This document shows, piece by piece, positions 24,069 through 30,972 of a DNA stretch of 37,019 bases. The position numbers were made by a program, and so were the translations under genes. Source of the stretch: an uncultured Pelagibacteraceae bacterium (lineage in GTDB: Bacteria > Pseudomonadota > Alphaproteobacteria > Pelagibacterales > Pelagibacteraceae); assembly GCA_902634845.1 (NCBI GenBank), contig CACPLT010000004.1, positions 1 to 37,019 on the forward strand, written 5' to 3'. Each line of letters begins with the position of its first letter. Within the stretch, counting starts at the first letter, position 1. The notes under the pieces were generated by a model. That model did no database searches. It saw nothing but the letters and a program-made list of their open reading frames with translations, and was not told where the DNA came from.

Positions 24069-24233
24069 ATGAAAAACGATGATCATATTGTCATAGATGA
24101 AAATAGTGATTTAAATAATATCATCTGTGAGGAATGTAAAAAAGAAGACGAAAGTGTCAAACAAAATTTAATTATGCATGGTTTTAAATTTTGTAATAGC
24201 TGCAAACTATCAAAAACAATTTTCCCGATCTAA
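24069..24233 (+). CDS. 54-residue two-CxxC zinc-ribbon-like protein
   Basis: ATG at 24069. An acidic N-terminus (DDHIVIDENSD) is followed by CEEC (C20, C23) and CNSC (C42, C45), the spacing of a treble-clef or zinc-ribbon knuckle pair. It is divergent from msrA across 24 bases and its stop overlaps the convergent Yip1 gene by four. I do not recognise a family. The paired cysteine knuckles and short spacers support a real gene. Confidence 0.6.
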   Translation: MKNDDHIVIDENSDLNNIICEECKKEDESVKQNLIMHGFKFCNSCKLSKTIFPI

Positions 24234-24751
24234 AAATTTCTAAATAAAATTAAAATTGTAAATAATAAAATCGCTTGAAATAACCAGGCTACAATTACAA
24301 CACCTAAGGCTCTCCACAAAGATTTATAGTCTAAAGCAGCTCTCACCCCAACTACCATACAAGCTAACATCCAAAAAGCTGATCCAATAAAAGTTACTGC
24401 CATTAAATCTGGTGTTACACCAAAAACTCTAATTAAACCTGGGGCACTAGAAAATCCTATAGTTCTTAATAACTCACCATGATTACTCTTAGTATTTTTT
24501 TCAGGAAATAATTTTACGCCAACAAAATAAATAATATACGCCCACACGTACCAACTGATTAGAGAAAAAATTGGAGCTAATAAAAAATTAGATGCTCCTA
24601 ATTGTAAAGCGCCCACACCTGCAGCCATACTTGAAAGTACAACGACTAGGCCAGCTTGAATCGTTGCTGACTTATCTCGCTCCACCTCTTCATAGAGCTC
24701 AACATCAATTTTGATGGCTCTAAATATTCTATTAAATAAATTGTAAAACAT
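24230..24751 (-). CDS. Yip1-domain membrane protein
   Basis: 173 residues with five hydrophobic segments after an N-terminal amphipathic helix (FNRIFRAIKIDVELYEEVERD). The layout and the central GFSSAPGLIRVFG block, between helices 2 and 3, are typical of bacterial Yip1 proteins. Function in bacteria is unknown. Gap of seven bases to the upstream hisN on the same strand, suggesting cotranscription. Confidence 0.8.
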   Translation of the reverse strand: MFYNLFNRIFRAIKIDVELYEEVERDKSATIQAGLVVVLSSMAAGVGALQLGASNFLLAPIFSLISWYVWAYIIYFVGVKLFPEKNTKSNHGELLRTIGFSSAPGLIRVFGVTPDLMAVTFIGSAFWMLACMVVGVRAALDYKSLWRALGVVIVAWLFQAILLFTILILFRNF

Positions 24752-24758
24752 TCTAAAA

Positions 24759-25541
24759 TTAACTCTTTAATATCTTTAATAATTTATAATGCAATTTTTT
24801 ATTTGAAGTTGCCAAGATATTACCAGCTTTTTCAGCATTTTTATTATTCCATGTGGTAATAAAACCACCAGCATTTTCCACAATTGGAATAATTGCAGCA
24901 ACATCATATATTTTAAGACCAGATTCTATTACTGCATCTAATTTACCTTCAGCAAGTAAACAATAACTGAATGCATCGAGTGTAATCCTGCTTATATTCT
25001 TATTCAATTTATCTAACTTTTTTAAGATTTTTGAATTTTTATTTTGATTATGAAAATTACATGTAATTTTTGTTTTTTTGAAATTAATTACCGAATTTGT
25101 TTTCAATTTTTTTTTTTTATTTTTATCTAAAACGTATGAAGTGTTATTGTAACTTATATAAGTTTTTTTTAATTCTGGAAAATTAGCCATTCCTATAATT
25201 GATTTCTTTTTGTAAATCATACCAACTAAATTAGACCAAGTAGGTAGACCTGCAACAAATGCCTTGGTTCCATCTATTGGGTCAATTATCCAGTAGTTTT
25301 TATTTTTGGTTTTTTTCTCCTTAAATTCTTCTCCAATAATCCCGTCATCGGGAAATGATTTAACAATATAAGTTCTTATCATTTTTTCAAAACTTTTATC
25401 GAAATTAGTTACTGGATTGAATATTTTTTTTCTTTTTGATTTATTATTTATAATTAATTTCTTATTGGAATTTGATTTATAAAACTTATTTAGTTTAGAG
25501 GATAAATTATATAAAAATTTTATAGCTTTATTCTGGTCCAT
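24759..25541 (-). CDS. hisN: Inositol-monophosphatase-family phosphatase, HisN-type histidinol phosphatase
   Basis: 260 residues from ATG 25541 (MDQNKAIKFLYNLSS). The 31 upstream in-frame codons overlap the divergent HPP gene and are not family-like. Metal motifs: IIGEEFKEK, WIIDPIDGTKAFVAGLPTW and YDVAAIIPIVENAGG. The GTKAFVAG-x-P-x-W wording and YD (rather than EWD in cysQ) are those of HisN, which removes phosphate from histidinol phosphate. The unusual Lys/Asn-rich segment around residues 33-60 is mere low-complexity bias. Other IMPase specificities cannot be excluded. Confidence 0.75.
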   Translation of the reverse strand: MDQNKAIKFLYNLSSKLNKFYKSNSNKKLIINNKSKRKKIFNPVTNFDKSFEKMIRTYIVKSFPDDGIIGEEFKEKKTKNKNYWIIDPIDGTKAFVAGLPTWSNLVGMIYKKKSIIGMANFPELKKTYISYNNTSYVLDKNKKKKLKTNSVINFKKTKITCNFHNQNKNSKILKKLDKLNKNISRITLDAFSYCLLAEGKLDAVIESGLKIYDVAAIIPIVENAGGFITTWNNKNAEKAGNILATSNKKLHYKLLKILKS

Positions 25542-25575
25542 ATAAGTATATAACTTAATTAAAAAGTTTTTAAAT

Positions 25576-26046
25576 ATGAAAATAAACGAAAAGATAATCC
25601 CAATAATTTTAGGCTTATCAGCGGCACTTATCATAGGAGTGTTGGCTTTTTTGAGTTTTGAGACTCCTTATGGATATTGGTTAGTATTTTCCTTTGGCGC
25701 TACAACTTTTAGTGTTTTAGTATTTTATCAAGCCGATATGGCTCAACCCAAAAATGTTTTTTTTGGTCATCTTGTATCAATAACAGTGGGTATCTTATTT
25801 AATGAAATTTTTGGAATGTCATTTATTACTTTGGGATTAGCAGTTGGATTCGCTTTAGCCTTGATGATGTATTTTAAAGTGGAGCATCCTCCAGCGGCCG
25901 CAAATCCTTTGATAGCCCTTTTATCAGACGTATCATTTGAATTTATCTTCTTGCCTGTCGCAGCTGGAGCAATAATTATAATTATTTTGTCAATTTTAAT
26001 AAACAAATATTTATTAAAAAGAAATTATCCAACAAAATTTTTCTAA
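25576..26046 (+). CDS. HPP-family membrane protein
   Basis: 156 residues, four transmembrane helices. The family name motif appears as EHPPAAANPLIALL near residue 105, just after helix 3, and FGATTFSVLVFY matches the first conserved block after helix 2. Some HPP proteins carry nitrite into plastids or cyanobacterial cells; most are uncharacterised. It is divergent from hisN (34 bases) and overlaps the convergent tspO stop by four bases. Confidence 0.85.
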   Translation: MKINEKIIPIILGLSAALIIGVLAFLSFETPYGYWLVFSFGATTFSVLVFYQADMAQPKNVFFGHLVSITVGILFNEIFGMSFITLGLAVGFALALMMYFKVEHPPAAANPLIALLSDVSFEFIFLPVAAGAIIIIILSILINKYLLKRNYPTKFF

Positions 26047-26504
26047 TTATAAATAAAAATATAGCTATTTAAAATTAACGCGTATGTGCTCCATAAAAAA
26101 TAAGGGATCATTAAATAATAGCTGATCTTGTCTATTTTAAAGTATTCTTTCAAAAGAAATGTGATGAACGCTAATATAATAATTAAATTTATTAATGCTA
26201 AACCTATTTGGTGAAAACCAAAAAAGGCAATGCTCCATGTACTATTAAAAAAAAGATGAATAAAATAAATCTTAAGAATATATTTATTTTTTGTGTTAAA
26301 CCAAATTTTCCATATTGCTACTGACATCAAAATATATAACGTTGTCCAAACAGGTCCGAAAACCCATGCTGGAGGATTGAAAGGTGCTAGTGTTAATTGT
26401 GAGTACCAAGGTTCTTTAAAAGCTGAAGTAGTAAAACCGCCAATTGCAGAGGCTAAAAAAGTAATGGTTAATATTATAAATAATGATAAATATTTATTAT
26501 TCAT
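26043..26504 (-). CDS. tspO: TspO/MBR family tryptophan-rich sensory protein
   Basis: 153 residues from ATG 26504 (MNNKYLSLFIILT); the upstream extension of the frame does not fit the family. Five helices. The signature PWYSQLTLAPFNPPAWVFGPVWTTLY is in place in the first loop and helix 2 (about residues 33-60), the porphyrin and steroid ligand groove of the family. TspO binds protoporphyrin and in photosynthetic bacteria tunes light/oxygen responsive genes. Its setting among photolyases, msrA and the lipid cassette fits a photo-oxidative role, by position only. Confidence 0.88.
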   Translation of the reverse strand: MNNKYLSLFIILTITFLASAIGGFTTSAFKEPWYSQLTLAPFNPPAWVFGPVWTTLYILMSVAIWKIWFNTKNKYILKIYFIHLFFNSTWSIAFFGFHQIGLALINLIIILAFITFLLKEYFKIDKISYYLMIPYFLWSTYALILNSYIFIYN

Positions 26505-26524
26505 TATTAAAATATAAACTTTAT

Positions 26525-27277
26525 ATGTCAGAAAAACAGAAAAAAATTTGGATAACGGGTGCAAGTAGCGGGATAGGAAAATCAGTTGCCGAAAAATTTG
26601 CTAATGAGGGTTGGAAAGTTGCAGTGTCAGCTAGAAGAAAAGAGCTTCTTGATGAATTAGCTAAAGATACTAATATAGTATCTTTTCCTCTCGATGTTAC
26701 TAATCGAAATCAAATTAATGAAGTTTTTAAAAATATTTTAGATAATTTTGGTGACTTAGATATATGTTTATTTTCTAGTGGTACATATGAGCCTAAAGAT
26801 GAACAAAATATTGATCCTGACAAAATAAAGAATGTAATAAATGTAAATTTTTTAGGTGTAATCGATTGTGTAAAATCTGTTGAAAGATATTTTAAAGATA
26901 AGAAATCTGGACATATTTCAATAGTTTCATCTATTGCGGGTTATAGAGGGTTACCAAACTCAAGTGGATATGGACCATCTAAAGCTGCCTTAACTAATTT
27001 TAGTGAGAGCATTTATTTTGATTTTAAAAAATTTGGGGTGAGAGTTTCAGTTGTATCACCCGGGTTTATAAAAACCCCATTGACTGATAAAAATGAATTT
27101 CCGATGCCATTTTTAAAAACTCCTGAGTATGCAGCAGAAAAAATTTTTAATGGTTTAGTAAAAAGTAGTTCTTTTGAAATTCATTTTCCAAAAGGATTAA
27201 CTTTGACCTTGAAATTTTTAAGGATATTACCTTATAGGCTATATTTATTCTTAGTAGATAAATTAGTAAAGCGCTAA
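26525..27277 (+). CDS. Short-chain dehydrogenase/reductase
   Basis: 250 residues from ATG 26525; the upstream frame would overlap the divergent tspO start. Classical SDR: WITGASSGIGKSVA (nucleotide site), SVAR-type AVSARRKEL, NVNFLGVIDC, the SIVSSIAGY serine and YGPSKAAL with Tyr and Lys four apart, so active. Residues after about 200 end in a hydrophobic stretch (ILPYRLYLFLV) that may touch the membrane, as in SDRs acting on lipids. It is convergent with DUF3833 (4-base overlap) and, in other proteobacteria, a SDR of this kind is a regular part of the DUF1365-Cfa cassette next to it. Confidence 0.88.
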   Translation: MSEKQKKIWITGASSGIGKSVAEKFANEGWKVAVSARRKELLDELAKDTNIVSFPLDVTNRNQINEVFKNILDNFGDLDICLFSSGTYEPKDEQNIDPDKIKNVINVNFLGVIDCVKSVERYFKDKKSGHISIVSSIAGYRGLPNSSGYGPSKAALTNFSESIYFDFKKFGVRVSVVSPGFIKTPLTDKNEFPMPFLKTPEYAAEKIFNGLVKSSSFEIHFPKGLTLTLKFLRILPYRLYLFLVDKLVKR

Positions 27278-27798
27278 TCTTTAACAAACATTACAGTTAA
27301 CTCTGCAACTTTAATTCCGAACTTAGTCATTATAGCTCTATTAATTGCTACACGCTCATCTTGCATAAATATCCAATCATCAAAAGTAATTTTAATGTTT
27401 TTTCCTTTTACTGGTACAAGTAAAACATATTCAAATTTAAAGGCAGGGCCATATGAATAACCTTTTGCAGTTCCAACTACATCTGAAGCAGTTCCCTCAT
27501 AATTGTGTTCATCTATTTTATTAATTGTCCATTGTCGGGTTTGTCTTTCTCCATCGTTCCAATTAAATACCTCATCTAAAATTAATTGTGACCCGTCCCA
27601 CTTTCCGTTTAAATCTGCTTTGAATTGCCTTGTAACTTTTCCAGATCTATTTTGTAATACTCCCCAGGCTTTAACATTGCCTGATAAATAATTTTCTATG
27701 ACTAATCTAGGTTTTTGATCTTTAAAATCAGTTGGTTTCATTTTATTTGCACATCCTGTTATTAGTATTAGTAAAAAAAGTCCTAAAAATTTTTTCAT
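27274..27798 (-). CDS. DUF3833 lipoprotein
   Basis: 174 residues with a lipoprotein signal (MKKFLGLFLLILITGCAN, lipid-bearing Cys at about 16). The mature part follows DUF3833: RLVIENYLSGNVKAWGVLQNR, FNWNDGERQTRQW, and the C-terminal RVAINRAIMTKFGIKVAEL. It starts four bases inside the upstream cfa-like gene (ATGA overlap). DUF3833 is regularly encoded with COG2907, DUF1365 and Cfa genes; a periplasmic lipid-handling role is conjecture. Confidence 0.88.
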   Translation of the reverse strand: MKKFLGLFLLILITGCANKMKPTDFKDQKPRLVIENYLSGNVKAWGVLQNRSGKVTRQFKADLNGKWDGSQLILDEVFNWNDGERQTRQWTINKIDEHNYEGTASDVVGTAKGYSYGPAFKFEYVLLVPVKGKNIKITFDDWIFMQDERVAINRAIMTKFGIKVAELTVMFVKD

Positions 27799-28985
27799 GA
27801 AGAATATCTATTCGACATAGAGAATTGAATCAAGTTAATGTTTCTAGACTTAAAGCCAGCCTCACAATAAGATAGATAAAATTCCCACATACGTCTAAAA
27901 TAATCATCAAAACCAAGTGGGCCTATTTTGTCCCAGACACCTAAAAAATTTTTCCTCCAAGTAGATAAGGTTCTAGCATAATCATCAGAATAAGTATTTA
28001 TTTTCTCAAGTTTGAGATTATTTTTTTTCATAAGTTTTTCCATAAAATTTATTGAGGGTAAAAAGCCGCCAGGAAAAATATATTTTTGAATGAAATCTTC
28101 ATTTGATCGATACCTTTCAAATAATTTATCTTTTATAACAATACCTTGAATTGCAGCAGTACCATTATTGTTTAAAACTTTTTTTATAGTTTCAAAATAT
28201 TTGTCCATATAGTTTTCACCTACAGCCTCTATCATCTCTATTGAAGCAACATGGTCATATTTATCTTTTAAGTCTCTATAATCTAAAAATTTAACGTTAA
28301 CTTTATTATTCAAGCCTGACTTAAATATTCTCCTTTTTGTAAAATCATATTGATTTTTTGAAATAGTTATACAATCAATGCTAACATCATATTTCTTTGC
28401 TAAAAATTCAGCAAATCCACCCCAGCCACAGCCAATTTCTAATATCTTATTTCCTTCTTTAATATTTAGTAAATTAATAAGTTCTTGAAATTTATTTTTT
28501 TGTGCTGTTTCTAGATTGTCTTTTTCGTCTTTATAAACTGCACTTGAGTAAGTAAGAGTTTTATCTAACCATAATGAAAAAAAATCGTTACCCAAGTCAT
28601 AATGCTTTGAAATATATTTTATACTTTTAGATTTGGTATTGGACGCAAATATTTTTTTTAAAAAATTCTTTATTTTTTGTAATTTTAAACTTCCTGAAAA
28701 AGAATAAATAGTATTAATATTTCTTGCAGAAAGTTCGATTAAATTAGTTAAATTTGATGTGTAAAAATCTCTTTTTATATATGCTTCGCCTAAAGCCGAG
28801 CTTCCGCCTAGTATAACATTTAAGTAAAAACTTTGGTTGTTAATTTTGATATCTGTCGATAGATTGCTTTCTAAATCCCCAAAATGAAAAACTTTTCCAT
28901 CGTAATTAATTAATTTTAAATTTCCTTGTGAAATATTTTTTAATTTATTTAAGACAAATTTTTCAGAAATTTTAGTTAAGCTCAT
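27795..28985 (-). CDS. cfa: Cfa-family SAM-dependent fatty-acyl methyltransferase
   Basis: 396 residues. N-terminal domain, then HYDLGNDFFSLWLD (128-141), the SAM motif LEIGCGWGGFAEFL (182-195) and FPGGFLPS. It belongs with cyclopropane-fatty-acid synthases (COG2230). Set against E. coli Cfa, the bicarbonate-site residues Cys139 and His266 correspond to Ser148 (YSSAVY) and Gln280 (AIQGIV), while Glu239 and Tyr317 are kept; EHVG reads EAVG. A methylating rather than ring-closing outcome is therefore plausible, as in the UfaM methylase of Rhodobacter furan fatty acid synthesis. Start and stop overlap neighbouring genes by one and four bases. Product is inference. Confidence 0.85.
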   Translation of the reverse strand: MSLTKISEKFVLNKLKNISQGNLKLINYDGKVFHFGDLESNLSTDIKINNQSFYLNVILGGSSALGEAYIKRDFYTSNLTNLIELSARNINTIYSFSGSLKLQKIKNFLKKIFASNTKSKSIKYISKHYDLGNDFFSLWLDKTLTYSSAVYKDEKDNLETAQKNKFQELINLLNIKEGNKILEIGCGWGGFAEFLAKKYDVSIDCITISKNQYDFTKRRIFKSGLNNKVNVKFLDYRDLKDKYDHVASIEMIEAVGENYMDKYFETIKKVLNNNGTAAIQGIVIKDKLFERYRSNEDFIQKYIFPGGFLPSINFMEKLMKKNNLKLEKINTYSDDYARTLSTWRKNFLGVWDKIGPLGFDDYFRRMWEFYLSYCEAGFKSRNINLIQFSMSNRYSS

Positions 28986-29743
28986 TAGTTTTCCTCAAAA
29001 CTCAAATTATTTTTTAGTTTAACATCTCTTTTGCGATATATTGCTCCTTTTTTCCATAATAGTAATGCTTCATAATGTATCGAACTAATAATTTTTATTG
29101 TCATTAATGGATACTTTAAAAAATTAATTGCAAGCTGTTTAAAACTAAATTCTTTTTTATCTCCCGTTTGAGTTGCAGTTAAAATTGTCCCATCGGCATC
29201 TGTTTGTTTTATAAAAACTGATAGCTTGTCGTTTGGATTTAATAATTTAAAATTGTAAAAAGTTTCCATATCCATAAATGGAGACACATAAAACTTTTTT
29301 CTACATTTTTGAATTATTTCCTCATTGTTTTTAATTTTAAAAATATACGTATGTTGTTCATTGAAAGTATTTTTTACCTCGTAAAAAATTGCTACTAATT
29401 TATCTTTTTCATAGCAATAAAAAATGCTCAAAGGATTAAAAACGTATCCGAGTATTCTAGGATAACAAAGCACTTTAATGTTTGTTATATTTTCTTTTAT
29501 CCGAAATTTTTTTAGATTTGAAATTACCCAATCCTTCAAATTACCTCCATCTCGATCTCCATGATCTTTGTCATAAAAACTAAAAATATTGAATTTGTTA
29601 TGTGAAAAAATACCTATTGATTTGTCCAAAATATTAATCTCATCTAAATCGATTAAAAGTGAAAAAGTTTTATATTTTAGAAAATGCCTAACAGGCTTAA
29701 ATCTTGTATGGGTAACTTCACCATTATAAATGCAAGAGTTCAT
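28985..29743 (-). CDS. DUF1365 family protein
   Basis: 252 residues. Family blocks are clear: CIYNGEVTHTRFKPVRHFLKY at the N-terminus, then LIDLDEI, RILGYVFNPLSIFYCYE and YVSPFMDMETFY. DUF1365 proteins are cytoplasmic and invariably sit beside a COG2907 flavoprotein and a Cfa-like methyltransferase; mechanism unknown. Both ends share one base with the neighbouring genes (TAATG-type overlap), so it is part of a strictly coupled operon. Confidence 0.92.
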   Translation of the reverse strand: MNSCIYNGEVTHTRFKPVRHFLKYKTFSLLIDLDEINILDKSIGIFSHNKFNIFSFYDKDHGDRDGGNLKDWVISNLKKFRIKENITNIKVLCYPRILGYVFNPLSIFYCYEKDKLVAIFYEVKNTFNEQHTYIFKIKNNEEIIQKCRKKFYVSPFMDMETFYNFKLLNPNDKLSVFIKQTDADGTILTATQTGDKKEFSFKQLAINFLKYPLMTIKIISSIHYEALLLWKKGAIYRKRDVKLKNNLSFEEN

Positions 29744-30969
29744 TAAATTTTAAAATTGTTTATTAATTCAATTGATGATTTTAATCCATCTTCATGGAAA
29801 CCGTAACCGAAATAACTGCCACAAAACCAGGTCCTTTTTTTACCTTGTATCTTATGTAAATCTTTCTGAAGTAGCGTGTTCTCAGTGTTTAAGTATGGAT
29901 GAGTAAAATTTATTTTTTTAACAATTAGGTTATCTTGAACATTATGAATAGGATTTAAAGTTAAAAAATAGTTTCTAGGTGTTTTTAAATTTTGAAGTTT
30001 GTTTAACCAATAAGTTATACATGTGCTTTTTCCATCTGAAATAGAGTTCCAGCTGGACCAGGCTCTTTTTTTTTGAGGCATTAGACTTTCATCAGTGTGT
30101 AAAATAGCTTCATTGTTAACATACTTAAATTTTCCTAAAATATTTTTTTCCTGTGTAGTCGGTTTTTCTAGCATGTCTAAGCTTTCATCAGCATGTGAAG
30201 CTAAAACTACTTGATCATAATCTATATACTCATTTCCGATCATAATTCGAATATTATCATCACTTCTAATTATTTTGCTCACTTTATAATTTTTAAATAT
30301 TTCTCCGCTTATTTTATCAGTTACTTTTTTAACATAAGTTCTGCTTCTATTTGAAACCGTATACCACTGCGGTCTATTTTTTAATTTAAATAAACCGTGG
30401 TTAATAAAAAAATTTAAAAAAAATTTTATTGGCATTTTTTTTGCTTTATCAAAAGGCATCGACCAGATAGCTGCAACCATAGGTATTATGTGATACTCTA
30501 TAAAATATTCTGAAAGTTTTTTTTTATTTAAAAAATCCCCTAAAGTTTGCTCTGTTATTTTATTTTTAAGTATATTTGGTGCAGTTTTGTAAAAAGATAT
30601 TATCTCTTTAATCATTATTAAAAATTTAAAATTAAATAAATTATTTCTATTTGCAAATATTCCACTGAGACCACTTCCGCTATATTCTATGTTAGTATTT
30701 TTTATTGAAACAGAGAAAGACATATCACTTTTTTCATACGGAACATTTAGATCTTTAAAAAATTTAACTAGGTTTGGGTAAGTAACTTCATTAAAAACAA
30801 TAAAACCTAGATCAACCGGCACAATTTTATCACCCTCTTTGATATCATAGGTAAAAGAGTGTCCACCGAAGTGATCGGCTTTCTCATATAAATCAACTTT
30901 AAATTTTTTTGACAAAAAGTATGCAGAAGATAGTCCGGATATCCCAGAGCCAATTACTGCTATTTTCAT
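29743..30969 (-). CDS. COG2907 FAD-dependent amine-oxidase-like flavoprotein
   Basis: 408 residues. Dinucleotide fold at the start (IAVIGSGISGLSSAYFL, E at YEKADHFGGHS), then DLGFIVFNEVTYPNLVKFF and the C-terminal FAD-closing ending TWFCGSYFGYGFHEDGLKS, all of COG2907. Among relatives, a Rhodobacter flavoprotein (UfaD) introduces a double bond during furan fatty acid synthesis; a fatty-acyl desaturase role fits the neighbours but is not shown. The ATG is 3 bases after the gcvP stop, hence probable read-through from the glycine-cleavage operon. Confidence 0.88.
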   Translation of the reverse strand: MKIAVIGSGISGLSSAYFLSKKFKVDLYEKADHFGGHSFTYDIKEGDKIVPVDLGFIVFNEVTYPNLVKFFKDLNVPYEKSDMSFSVSIKNTNIEYSGSGLSGIFANRNNLFNFKFLIMIKEIISFYKTAPNILKNKITEQTLGDFLNKKKLSEYFIEYHIIPMVAAIWSMPFDKAKKMPIKFFLNFFINHGLFKLKNRPQWYTVSNRSRTYVKKVTDKISGEIFKNYKVSKIIRSDDNIRIMIGNEYIDYDQVVLASHADESLDMLEKPTTQEKNILGKFKYVNNEAILHTDESLMPQKKRAWSSWNSISDGKSTCITYWLNKLQNLKTPRNYFLTLNPIHNVQDNLIVKKINFTHPYLNTENTLLQKDLHKIQGKKRTWFCGSYFGYGFHEDGLKSSIELINNFKI

Positions 30970-30972
30970 TTA

